From positions 62,001 through 126,000 of the forward strand of contig JALRGT010000003.1 of NCBI GenBank assembly GCA_023259675.1: DNA of 64,000 nucleotides, given 5' to 3'. A program made the position numbers and the translations under genes. This DNA comes from Flavobacterium sp. (GTDB lineage Bacteria; Bacteroidota; Bacteroidia; Flavobacteriales; Flavobacteriaceae). Under the pieces are notes generated by a model. It was not told where the DNA came from. It ran no database searches and saw only the letters and a list, made by a program, of their open reading frames with translations. Of the stretch, positions 53,460 to 62,600 are shown in pieces (within the stretch, counting starts at the first letter, position 1; every line of letters begins with the position of its first letter).

Positions 53460-55148
53460 ATGCGTTGGACAATCAAACCAAAACCTTCTGAAGAAAAAAT
53501 AAACCATTTGGCACAAGCCTTAAATGTGGAGCATTTTGTGGCGACTCTTTTGGTTCAACGTGGCATTGAAACATTTGAGGATGCCAAAGATTTTTTCCGC
53601 CCTTCTTTAGACCATCTGCATGATCCTTATCTGATGAAAGACATGGACAAAGCGGTAGAAAGAATTGAACAAGCGATTGAAAATCAAGAAAATATTTTGG
53701 TTTTTGGCGATTATGATGTCGATGGAACAACCGCTGTTTCGCTGGTTTCTTCCTATTTAAAAACGTATTATCCCAATGTGGCCACTTATATTCCGGATCG
53801 CTATGCCGAAGGTTATGGAGTGTCGTTTAAGGGCATTGACTTTGCCGATGACAATGGCTTTGGCTTAATCATTGCGCTCGATTGCGGTATCAAATCCATT
53901 GAACATGTCGCTTACGCAAAAGAACGAAACATAGACTTTATCATTTGTGACCACCACAGACCCGGAAATACCCTACCCGAAGCAGTGGCGGTTCTCGACC
54001 CGAAAAGGGAAGATTGCACCTATCCCTACGACGAATTGTGTGGCTGCGGTATTGGCTTTAAATTAATCCAAGCTTTAGGAGCCAATCGAAATCAAACTAT
54101 TGATGATTTAGTTCCTTATCTTGATTTGGCCGCTACTGCCATTGCCGCCGATATCGTTCCGATCACCGGAGAAAACCGAGTTCTGGCCTATTATGGTTTG
54201 CAAGTTATCAACAGCGAACCAAGACCCGGAATTAAAGCGTTGATTCATCAGATCAAAAAACAAACCTTAGACATAACCGATGTTGTTTTCATCATTGCTC
54301 CCAGAATAAACGCTGCAGGTCGCATCAAACATGGAAATCATGCCGTGGAATTGCTAACCGAATTCGATTTTGAACAAGCCCAACAATTTGCTTCCGAAAT
54401 TGAACAGTACAATTCTGACCGTAAAGATTTAGACAAACACATTACCAAGGAAGCCTTTCAGCAAATAATAGAAAATCAGGAACAGGAACGCTTTAGCACC
54501 GTGGTTTTTCAAGAAGATTGGCACAAAGGCGTTATCGGCATTGTGGCTTCTCGATTGATTGAAACCTACTACCGACCTACATTGGTTTTTACCAAAAGTG
54601 GCGACAAATATGCAGCTTCGGCACGTTCAGTAAAAGGATTTGACGTTTACAATGCTCTGGAAGCCTGTTCAGAACATCTGGAACAATTTGGCGGACACAT
54701 GTACGCCGCAGGAATGACACTGAAAGCCGAGAATTACGCCGCTTTTAAAGAAGCTTTCGAAAGACAAGTGCAGCAAACCATTCATCCAGACATGCTGACT
54801 CCCGAAATAGAAATTGATGCCGAAATTGATTTTACGGATATTACCCCAAAACTGACTCGAATTTTAAAACAATTTGAGCCTTTTGGCCCACAAAATATGA
54901 CGCCCATTTTCCTGACCCGAAATGTAAAAGACACCGGTTACGGAAAACCGATGGGACAAGAAGACGAACATATAAAACTATTTGTCAAGCAAAATAATTC
55001 CGAAGGTATTGCCGCCATCGGTTTTGGATTGGGCAACAAAATGGATTTGACTACCCGCCAAAAACCCTTTGAAGCCGTGTATTGTATTGACGAAAACGAA
55101 TGGAATGGGAAAATTAGCACCCAATTACGATTAAAAGATATTAGATAA
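53460..55148 (+). CDS. recJ: Single-stranded-DNA-specific exonuclease RecJ
   Basis: The 562-residue DHH-family nuclease acts 5' to 3' in recombination and repair. Metal-binding motifs are GDYDVDGTT (D84, D86, D88), DCGIKS, CDHHRPG (D164-H166) and AATAIAADIVPI; the DHHA1 part has SARSVKGFDVYNALEACSE and GGHMYAAG. Its stop overlaps the next start by one base (TAATG). Confidence 0.96.
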   Translation: MRWTIKPKPSEEKINHLAQALNVEHFVATLLVQRGIETFEDAKDFFRPSLDHLHDPYLMKDMDKAVERIEQAIENQENILVFGDYDVDGTTAVSLVSSYLKTYYPNVATYIPDRYAEGYGVSFKGIDFADDNGFGLIIALDCGIKSIEHVAYAKERNIDFIICDHHRPGNTLPEAVAVLDPKREDCTYPYDELCGCGIGFKLIQALGANRNQTIDDLVPYLDLAATAIAADIVPITGENRVLAYYGLQVINSEPRPGIKALIHQIKKQTLDITDVVFIIAPRINAAGRIKHGNHAVELLTEFDFEQAQQFASEIEQYNSDRKDLDKHITKEAFQQIIENQEQERFSTVVFQEDWHKGVIGIVASRLIETYYRPTLVFTKSGDKYAASARSVKGFDVYNALEACSEHLEQFGGHMYAAGMTLKAENYAAFKEAFERQVQQTIHPDMLTPEIEIDAEIDFTDITPKLTRILKQFEPFGPQNMTPIFLTRNVKDTGYGKPMGQEDEHIKLFVKQNNSEGIAAIGFGLGNKMDLTTRQKPFEAVYCIDENEWNGKISTQLRLKDIR

Positions 55149-56425
55149 TGGCTTTCCAAAAAATAAAAAAAGATCCTTACGAGGCCTTGCGTTACAAAGA
55201 ATTCAACACCTTCTTACTGGTGCGTTTCGCCATGGTTTTTGCTTGGTCAATGCAATTTATCATTATTGAATGGCAAGTGTACAGCATTACCAGAGACCCG
55301 CTTTCTCTTGGATTAATTGGTTTAATGGAAGTCATTCCAGCCGTTTCTATGGCGTTGTTTGCCGGGCATATGGTAGACCAAAAAGAGAAAAAAGGGATGT
55401 TACTAAAATGTATTCTGGCCTTTTCCATTATTAGTTTTGGTTTGTTTTTATTGACTTGGCCAGCAGTAATTGGCGATATTTCGACTCAAACAGTTCTGTA
55501 TTCCATCTATGCTTTGGTATTTTTAGGCGGATTAGTCAGAGCCTTTTTGGGACCTACTATTTTTTCGCTATTATCCTTAATTGTTCCTAAAAAAGTCTAC
55601 CCTAATGCTGCTACCTGGAGCAGCTCCGTTTGGCAAATCGGTTCAGTTGTCGGGCCTGCAGTTGCCGGTTTCTCGATTACGTTAATCGGAGTTCACTGGT
55701 CCTTGTGCACCGTTTTTGCTTGCTCCGTTTTAGCCTTATTCGCTCTATCACAAATACAAAAAAAACCGATTCTCAATCCAAAGATTGGCGAACCGGTTAT
55801 GCAAAGTTTATCCGAAGGAATCAAATTTGTTTTCAATAATAAAACCGTTTTGGGTGCCATCACCCTAGACATGGTTGCCGTTCTTTTTGGTGGTGCCGTT
55901 GCCTTACTTCCTGTTTTTGCACAGGACATTTTAAAAGTAGGTCCCGAAGGTTTTGGTTTCTTGAGAGCCGCACCGGCTGTTGGTGCCTTTTTGACAATGT
56001 TAGTTACGGCCTATGTCCCTTTGAGTAAAAATGCCGGAATGAAATTATTGGCTGCCATTTTTGCGTTTGGACTTTCCATCATCACCTTTGGACTTTCAAC
56101 AATCTTTTGGGTATCGCTTTTGGCTTTATTCTTAAGTGGCGTTTTTGATGGTATTTCGGTAGTGATTCGCCAAACGATTTTGCAACTGAAAACTCCCGAT
56201 CACATGCGCGGTAGAGTCTCGGCGGTAAACTCGATGTTTGTGGGTTCCTCCAATGAATTGGGTGCTTTCGAGAGTGGATTGACCGCTAAATTAATGGGAA
56301 CGGTAACCGCGGTAGTTTTTGGCGGAAGCATGACACTACTTGTGGTACTGATTACCGGTTTCAGTTCGAAATCTTTTAGAAATTTGGACTTGACCAAGGA
56401 TTTAGAAGCGCATGAAAAAGAATAA
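55148..56425 (+). CDS. MFS exporter of the EntS/DHA3 type
   Basis: The 425-residue protein has about 12 hydrophobic helices. It shows the DHA3-type pattern ARFAMVFAWSMQ-like helix 1, GLMEVIPAVSMALFAGHMVDQKEKK (motif A), VPKKVYPNAATWSSSVWQIGSVVGPAVAG, and RGRVSAVNSMFVGSSNELGAFESG. Such proteins export siderophores, drugs or small metabolites. It is translationally coupled to recJ and closed by a strong terminator. Confidence 0.9.
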   Translation: MAFQKIKKDPYEALRYKEFNTFLLVRFAMVFAWSMQFIIIEWQVYSITRDPLSLGLIGLMEVIPAVSMALFAGHMVDQKEKKGMLLKCILAFSIISFGLFLLTWPAVIGDISTQTVLYSIYALVFLGGLVRAFLGPTIFSLLSLIVPKKVYPNAATWSSSVWQIGSVVGPAVAGFSITLIGVHWSLCTVFACSVLALFALSQIQKKPILNPKIGEPVMQSLSEGIKFVFNNKTVLGAITLDMVAVLFGGAVALLPVFAQDILKVGPEGFGFLRAAPAVGAFLTMLVTAYVPLSKNAGMKLLAAIFAFGLSIITFGLSTIFWVSLLALFLSGVFDGISVVIRQTILQLKTPDHMRGRVSAVNSMFVGSSNELGAFESGLTAKLMGTVTAVVFGGSMTLLVVLITGFSSKSFRNLDLTKDLEAHEKE

Positions 56426-56451
56426 ATTTTTATCTTAAAAATTTCACTTCA

Positions 56452-56497
56452 AAAAAAGTCGGCAAGAAATATTTAAGTTTTTCTTGCCGACTTTTTT
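56452..56497 (+). terminator. Strong terminator after the MFS gene
   Basis: AAAAAAGTCGGCAAGAAA pairs perfectly with TTTCTTGCCGACTTTTTT over a 10-base loop. Confidence 0.9.
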
Positions 56498-56532
56498 ATG
56501 ATTATTTATTTAGAATTAATTTAAATAATAAT

Positions 56533-56540
56533 TATATTTG
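56533..56540 (+). promoter_or_regulatory. -7 promoter box of the four-cysteine protein gene
   Basis: TATATTTG lies 16 bp before the ATG at 56556, with TTAG 19 bp upstream in place of TTTG. It excludes an upstream TTG start at 56538 and implies a very short leader. Confidence 0.6.
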
Positions 56541-56555
56541 TTTGAAACTCTGATT

Positions 56556-56912
56556 ATGAAAGAAATCAAACAAATATATTACAATCGATTTGGAACTTCT
56601 TTTTACTGGAAAAAAGACAACGAAGTATACCTCAACAAAATCCAATTTATCTTTAGAGATACGGGATTCTATTTTAACAGACAAGAAATCGAACTCTTTC
56701 AAAATTGCATTAAAGAAAGTTACCGTCTAAATGAATCCTGTGAAGACTGTGAATTAAAAAACAAATGCACAAAATTTCTACTAAAAACCCCTTGTTTCCA
56801 AATTGATTTAGCCGTTTCGATAGAAGAATTAAGTGAAATAAATGATTTAGTCGAAGGGACTATATTTAAAATTAATTTAGACGATTACATCAACGGAGTC
56901 GGAATGAATTAG
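56556..56912 (+). CDS. Unknown small protein with a four-cysteine cluster
   Basis: The 118-residue cytoplasmic protein (start MKEIKQIYYNRF) contains CEDCELKNKCTKFLLKTPC at about residues 61-79, a C-x2-C-x5-C-x8-C set suited to zinc or an Fe-S cluster. The rest is a mixed alpha/beta fold of unknown family (FGTSFYWKKDNEVYLNKIQF, FYFNRQEIELFQNCI). Its 3' end overlaps the lpxH stop by 4 bp on the opposite strand. I know of no assigned function. Confidence 0.7.
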   Translation: MKEIKQIYYNRFGTSFYWKKDNEVYLNKIQFIFRDTGFYFNRQEIELFQNCIKESYRLNESCEDCELKNKCTKFLLKTPCFQIDLAVSIEELSEINDLVEGTIFKINLDDYINGVGMN

Positions 56913-57667
56913 TTTTTATATTCCTTTAATTCAAAAGTTTCTCCATCAAAAACACCATATGTAAAATACGAAATCCAATCGCCAAGATTAACATAATCTG
57001 AATTTTCACCAACTGGGTAAATCATTGGTAAATGACGGTGTCCGAAAACAAGGTAATCGTAATGTTTGGTTTCCAGTTTTCTTTTACAATAGAGAATCAA
57101 CCATTCTTTTTCTTCTCCTAAAAATTTCACATCGGCATCGCCGGAGATGAGTTTGTTTTTGACCGAAAGGTATTGTGCCAAACGTACTCCAATATCGGGA
57201 TGCAACCAACGAAAAAGCCATTTGGAAAACGGATTGGTAAAAACTTTTTTCATGCGTTTGTAGCCCATATCACCGGGACCTTTTCCGTCACCATGACCTA
57301 TGAGAAAAGTTTTACCTCCAAATGTGAATTCTTTATTATCGTGAAAAACGGGGATGTTCAGTTCTTTTTCGAAATAGTCATCCATCCATAAATCGTGGTT
57401 ACCAACGAAAAAGTAAATGGGAATTCCACTATCTCGAATTTCGGCCAATTTGCCTAAAACCCGAACAAAGCCTTTAGGAACGACGGTTTTGTATTCGAAC
57501 CAAAAATCGAACAAATCACCCAACAGAAAAATTACTTCGGCATCTTGCTTCACTTCATCGAGCCAAGCGACAAATTTTTGTTCTCTGGGAAAACTCAATT
57601 CGGGAGTTGGTGCTCCAAAATGCTGGTCGGAAGCGAAGTATATTTTTTTATTTGGTGATAACTGCAT
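56909..57667 (-). CDS. lpxH: UDP-2,3-diacylglucosamine diphosphatase (LpxH family)
   Basis: The 252-residue calcineurin-like phosphoesterase has FASDQHFG (D14, H16), GDLFDFWFEY (D51), VGNHDLW (N90, H91) and LIGHGDGKGPGD, and a final FGHRHLP. It removes UMP in lipid A synthesis at the inner membrane. It sits 23 bp after queD, so the two are probably one transcript. Confidence 0.92.
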   Translation of the reverse strand: MQLSPNKKIYFASDQHFGAPTPELSFPREQKFVAWLDEVKQDAEVIFLLGDLFDFWFEYKTVVPKGFVRVLGKLAEIRDSGIPIYFFVGNHDLWMDDYFEKELNIPVFHDNKEFTFGGKTFLIGHGDGKGPGDMGYKRMKKVFTNPFSKWLFRWLHPDIGVRLAQYLSVKNKLISGDADVKFLGEEKEWLILYCKRKLETKHYDYLVFGHRHLPMIYPVGENSDYVNLGDWISYFTYGVFDGETFELKEYKN

Positions 57668-57690
57668 GAAGCTAAAGTACGATTTTAGTA

Positions 57691-58143
57691 TTATAAATTA
57701 TCACTGGCATACCATTCGGCAAAAGAAGTATCTGTTTCCTGTAATTTAAGGGAAAACAAAGTGATTCCATCAGGCAATCTACTAATAATTCTTTTTGAAA
57801 AATCGATTACCATATTTTCGCTGGTCGGTTGATAATCGACTAAAATCACATGATGACCGCGGTTTTTTAATTCTTCTGCCAGTTCAACATGAGGTGTTGT
57901 TTCGTTGAAAACGGTAGCATGATCAAACTGGTCTACAATTTCTTCTTTCACAATTTTCTTTAAGTCCGAAAAATCGATTACCATTCCGAATTTGACATCA
58001 TTCCGATTGGTAATCGGACGACCTAAAACGGTTACTGACAATTTGTAACTATGTCCATGAACATTTTTACATTTTCCGTCGTAGCCATACAAGGCGTGTC
58101 CGGTTTCGAAACTAAATTGTTTTGTAATTCTGATATTGCTCAT
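57691..58143 (-). CDS. queD: 6-carboxy-5,6,7,8-tetrahydropterin synthase family
   Basis: The 150-residue enzyme makes the first queuosine precursor. Zinc ligands H16, H29 and H31 are seen in FETGHALYG and NVHGHSYKL; C25 in GKCKN is the catalytic Cys; VDFSDLK and DHATVFN are further marks. A minus-strand -7 box TAAATTTG at 58163-58170 gives a leader of about 13 nt. Confidence 0.93.
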   Translation of the reverse strand: MSNIRITKQFSFETGHALYGYDGKCKNVHGHSYKLSVTVLGRPITNRNDVKFGMVIDFSDLKKIVKEEIVDQFDHATVFNETTPHVELAEELKNRGHHVILVDYQPTSENMVIDFSKRIISRLPDGITLFSLKLQETDTSFAEWYASDNL

Positions 58144-58227
58144 CGAAGTTTAATTTTGAGTGCAAATTTAATGAATTGAGCCGAGAAATAGCTTGCAATT
58201 CTTGGGTTTTGGATTCCCGGCAATTCT

Positions 58228-58313
58228 AGCCCTGATGGAAGCGGCATCCTCTTGTGGCGGTCCCGAGGTTTCGGGAGCCACAAGAGATAGAGCGGACAGC
58301 AGGAAAAAGCTCC
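58228..58313. repeat. Structured repeat / candidate small RNA, copy B
   Basis: The element reads AGCCCTG, GATGGAAGCGGCATC, then a two-part hairpin (CTCTTGTGG 58249-58257 with CCACAAGAG 58278-58286; TCCCGA with TCGGGA inside), GATAGAGCGGACAGC, and AGGAAAAAGCT. The order and the paired outer arms are those of copy A at 16441-16515. Its right end runs into the stop of the enoyl-CoA hydratase gene. It is more GC-rich than its surroundings. Confidence 0.6.
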
Positions 58314-59080
58314 TATTTCTTGAATTCAGACAATGCTTTTTTAGTGGCTTCAGAAAGCACCAACCTGCCTGTGATAGCGGCTCTTTCCAACAAAAGCGTA
58401 TCCCAATGCTCGGTTCCTTCCCAGAGTACTTTTTTCATCTCGGTTAAGGCTTCGGGATTATAGGACGCCAATTTTGTTGCAAATTGGACCACCTCGCTAT
58501 TTAATTCCGTTTGATTTTCCAGAACTTTGGCAAACAAGCCTTTCTCTTGAGCCCATTCGGGACTTTTCCATTCGTGTGCGGCCAGTGTCATTTCGCCCAA
58601 GGCAGTCTTACCCATTTTACGGCTCACTGCGGGTTCAATCACAAAAGGACCGATGCCAATGGCCAGTTCCGAAAGTTTTATGGCGCTATTTACCGTGGCA
58701 AAAGTATAGTCGCAAGCAGCCACAATCCCTACTCCACCGCCAACGGCTTTTCCCTGAACCTGACCAACAATGAGTTTAGAACAGTTTCGCATCGCATTGA
58801 TAAGATGTGCAAAACCGGAGAAAAAATGAATTCCTTGTTCTAAATTGGTCACCGCCAAAAGCTCATCAAAAGAAGCTCCGGCACAAAAAACTTTCTCTCC
58901 TTGACTTTTAAGAACAATCACTGACACATCTGAATTTACGCTTAATGTATTGAATTCTTGGGTCAACCGATTCAGCAATTCTCTTGGAAGCGAATTACTT
59001 GCGGGATGTCCAAACTCGATTGTGGCAATCTTATTATCAATAGTTGTCAGGAGTGAACCCGTTGCGTTTTGCGTGACCAT
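58313..59080 (-). CDS. Enoyl-CoA hydratase/isomerase family protein
   Basis: The 255-residue crotonase-fold protein has EFGHPASNSLPRELLNRL, FCAGASFDELLAVTNLE (oxyanion hole), and GKAVGGGVGIVAACDYTFA. Crotonases use varied acid/base residues, so hydratase against isomerase cannot be decided here. It lies alone beside the tRNA-Ala, divergent from it. Confidence 0.88.
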   Translation of the reverse strand: MVTQNATGSLLTTIDNKIATIEFGHPASNSLPRELLNRLTQEFNTLSVNSDVSVIVLKSQGEKVFCAGASFDELLAVTNLEQGIHFFSGFAHLINAMRNCSKLIVGQVQGKAVGGGVGIVAACDYTFATVNSAIKLSELAIGIGPFVIEPAVSRKMGKTALGEMTLAAHEWKSPEWAQEKGLFAKVLENQTELNSEVVQFATKLASYNPEALTEMKKVLWEGTEHWDTLLLERAAITGRLVLSEATKKALSEFKK

Positions 59081-59163
59081 ATGCGTTGTTTTGATGTAAA
59101 GTTAAAAAAACGAATGAATGCTTTCTATTTTTTTTCCAATAGTATCAATTTACTTTTTTGAAA

Positions 59164-59196
59164 TTTGTTTTTTGGAAAATTTATATGTTATATTTG
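59164..59196 (+). promoter_or_regulatory. Promoter of tRNA-Ala
   Basis: TATATTTG (59189-59196) lies 11 bp before the tRNA 5' end and matches the -7 box. TTTG at 59164-59167 is 21 bp upstream, 2 bp more than the usual spacing. Confidence 0.7.
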
Positions 59197-59207
59197 CGAA
59201 AGATTCT

Positions 59208-59284
59208 GGGGGATTAGCTCATTTGGCTAGAGCGCTTGCCTGGCAGGCAAGAGGTGATCGGTTCGAATCCGATATTCTCCACCA
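59208..59284 (+). tRNA. tRNA-Ala (anticodon GGC)
   Basis: The cloverleaf is complete: acceptor GGGGGAT with ATTCTCC, D-arm GCTC-GAGC, anticodon stem CTTGC/GCAAG with loop CTGGCAG (GGC), T-arm ATCGG-TTCGAAT-CCGAT, and encoded CCA. Its last 39 bases are repeated 3.5 kb downstream, marking it as an integration site. Confidence 0.97.
59246..59284 (+). repeat. attL-like: intact tRNA 3' end (left copy of direct repeat)
   Basis: The 39 bases from the anticodon arm to CCA are matched by 62765-62803 at 36 of 39 positions. As part of a functional tRNA this is the maintained copy. Confidence 0.85.
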
Positions 59285-59292
59285 GTAAAATC

Positions 59293-59320
59293 AAGCCTTA
59301 CATTTCTGTAAGGCTTTTTT
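59293..59320 (+). terminator. Terminator of tRNA-Ala
   Basis: AAGCCTTAC pairs with GTAAGGCTT over a 6-base loop, followed by a run of T. It is inside the island and stops tRNA transcription before the Argonaute gene. Confidence 0.85.
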
Positions 59321-59508
59321 ATTTTATCTAAGTGCTCTTTTAGAGTGTACTTTTGATATTAAAGTGCTAAATAGAACCCTTCATAAAGCACCCTAATCTT
59401 TTTCTTCTTTTTCAACTCCAATTTATAAAAATAGCTATTCGTAGTTACTGTAATATACAAAAGGAAAGTATATAAAATGGCTGTGAAAAATAATAAGTCC
59501 TTTGATAA

Positions 59509-59539
59509 TTTGTAATAAAATTATTGTCTATATATTTGT
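59509..59539 (+). promoter_or_regulatory. Promoter of the SIR2-Argonaute gene
   Basis: TTTG (59509-59512) and TATATTTG (59532-59539) are exactly 19 bp apart, a full match to the Bacteroidota consensus. The predicted start near 59546 gives a leader of about 70 nt. The rest of the 330-bp gap after the tRNA (59285-59614) is AT-rich with only the tRNA terminator. Confidence 0.75.
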
Positions 59540-59614
59540 TTTAACACTCACTACTCAATAGCGATTAAATATCTTCGTAGCAAGTGTGCCCGAACTAACA
59601 AAAGACAATAATAA

Positions 59615-62600
59615 ATGATCAGAGTAAACAAAGACACTTTTTTAAGAAGTTACAAAGTCCTATCAAATCAATCTTTTGATTTGTTCCTTGGAGCAGGTGC
59701 GTCAATTTCTTCTGGCATTCATTCAGGTAGTGATTTAGTTTGGCTTTTCAAGCGAGAGTTGTTAAGTGTTGGCGGAAAAATAAACGGCAAAAAGTTTCAA
59801 GATTTAAAGGTTGAAGCTAATAAAAAAGTTATTCAAAGTTATTTTAATGAAGAAGATTTAAAGGTAGTAAATCCATATTCCTATTATTTTGAAAAATGCT
59901 ATCCCGACCCATTGGTAAGACAAGAGTTCTTAACCAGCTTGGTAAGAGATAAAAAACCTTCTATTGGCTTTATGTGCCTTTCGGCATTGGTAGGTCAACA
60001 AAAATTAAACACAGTTTGGACAACCAATTTTGACGACCTTATTGAAAGAGCCATCAACAAATTGGATATAAGTTGTCAAGTAGTTTCACCAGAAAACGCA
60101 AAATCGGTTCAAAATTTCAGAAACGACATTCCCACAGTTGTAAAACTTCATGGAGATTTCCGCTATGATGCTCTACAAAACACAGATGATGAATTGAAGA
60201 AACTGGAAGACAACCTGCATAATTATTTTTTAGATGCTTCTGCAATAAGAGGTTTATTAGTAGTAGGTTATTCGGGTAGCGATGAATCGGTTTTACAAAC
60301 ACTTGAAAAAGCATTGGAAAAACCAAACGCATTTCCAAAAGGCTTGATTTGGTGCATTCCAAAAGATATAAATCCAAGCGAAAGACTATCAAAATTGATT
60401 GAAAAAGCCAATGAGCAAAACAAACGTTCAGGCTTTATGGTTATTGATAGTTTCGATTATTTCTTACACGAACTATATACTGTTTGCGAATTAAAAAATG
60501 AACAAATTGATTCAATTGCCAAAGAAAGATTTGAACAAAGACGTTTTTTTAGGCTGACACAAAATCAATCGAATACAATTCCAGTATTGCTTAATGCCAT
60601 CAAGGCTACCCATTTTCCTAAAACTATTTTCTCTACCAAGACCAAAATAAACGGAGAAGGCAAATGGAAAAAGCTAAGAGAAGTATTAAAGGATTCAAAT
60701 ATAGTTGCAGCTTTCAGTAAAGGTGAAACACTTTCGCTTTTTGGAAATGAAAACGAAATTAAAGAAGTATTCAAAGATTATCTCACAGATGATTTAAAAC
60801 CAGTTGACATACCCGAGCATCTTTTCCACCAACCCGATTCATTCTACATTGGTATGTTGTATGAGTTAATTGAAAAATCGTTTGTCAATGATTACAATCT
60901 AGCCGTTTTCAGCAGAGGAAGACAAATCAGGAAAGTGTTTTCTGTCAATCATCCATTAAGCCAAGGAGAAATCGAAAGTATACCGAAATGGTTAAATCTC
61001 CATATTCCAAATGGCTATCAGGTTTTTGAGGCATTTGAGTTTAAAGTAGAATTTGTAAACAAAGATTTGTTTTTACTGATTTGTCCATCCATTCATATTC
61101 AAACAATCTCAGGGATAGAACCAGACAAATTAATTGTTCAGAATATAACCAACATCATTACTTCAAACCGTTGGAACGTAAAATATGGTAAAAAAGTAGA
61201 TTTTTGGTTTAAGGAATTGAAACGAAGAAAACCCGATTTGACTTTTCGATTAGGTGACTTTGAAATTAAACTTTCAGCCTATTACGCAACAGCAGCTCAA
61301 AAGATGGGGAATTTCTTTTGCTTTGACAGTTATTCAAAAGCAAATGAACCGCTAATTTATTTTCATCATCAGGACGAAACCAAACAATCAATTCATCCCA
61401 TAAACGGATTGAAACTGTTAGGACCACTGGAAGAAAGTTTCGGAACTAATGGTGTTGCTTCAAAAATTCAGTTGGCAATAATTGCTCCTGATACAGGTTT
61501 TGAAAAACTAAAATCACATTTAGAATCATTGCTAAATCCTGTAAGCCCGACAACTGAAAAAGAATATTTAAAAGATTATCCTGGCTTCGATGCTGTGTTT
61601 AAAAAGCATTTGGTTATTCCTACTTCCATTCAAAGTGAATTTGTTGTAGCCATAAATAGTCAGGAAATAAAGCAGTATTCAGCGATTCAGTTTTATGAAC
61701 ATATAAAAAGCAAAATTGACAACCTTTCTTTAAAGCAGAACGAAATTGACTGTGTTGTAGTTTACATACCAAATGCTTGGAAAAATTTCAGAGAACTCAA
61801 AAACGAACAAATCTATTTTGACCTTCACGATTCACTTAAATTGTATGCCGTTAAGAAAGGTTTACGACTTCAATTCATAGAAGATAAATCAATTTCATAT
61901 GGTGACCAAGCAAAAGTAAAATGGTGGCTTTCATTGGGTATTTATGTAAAATCAAATGGCACACCTTGGAAAGTTAAAACGGATAACACGGAAACTGCTT
62001 TTGTTGGATTGGGTTATGCCATTCGACAAAATGCAAGAAACAAAGTCGTTCTAGGAAGTAGTCAGATTTTTGATGGAAATGGAAATGGTTTACGCTTTTT
62101 ACTTCAACCCATTGAAAAACCCGTTTTGATTGGAAAAAATCCTTTTATGAGCAAAGATGATGCATTTCGTTTAGTAACCAATATCCGAAACACATATCAT
62201 AAAATAGACCCAGTAATTGGACTTAAAAAGTTGGTACTTCATAAGACAACTCATTATACCCGTGAAGAAATTGACGGAATATGTAATGCACTTGAAGGAA
62301 TTGACAATATTGAGCTTTTGCAAATTCAACAGTTCAGCAATTGGAGAGCCATTAAGCTAAAAAAGAATCATTCTACAGGTAAACACGAATTTGACGGCTT
62401 TCCGATAGACAGAGGAACAATCATTCAATTAGACGAATTTAGTTTTTTGCTTTGGACACATGGTTTAGTGCAAAGTAATGAATTACTTAAACCATATTAT
62501 CAAGGAAAAAGAGGCATCCCAACACCTTTGCTGATTAAAAGATTTAGAGGGACAGATCCGATTGAAACAGTTGCTAGCGACATTTTAAAATTAACGAAGA

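Noticed and set aside
59285..59614. A second defence gene or guide-RNA locus before the Argonaute gene
   Set aside because: The 330 bp hold the tRNA terminator and a promoter only; no reading frame or structured RNA stood out.
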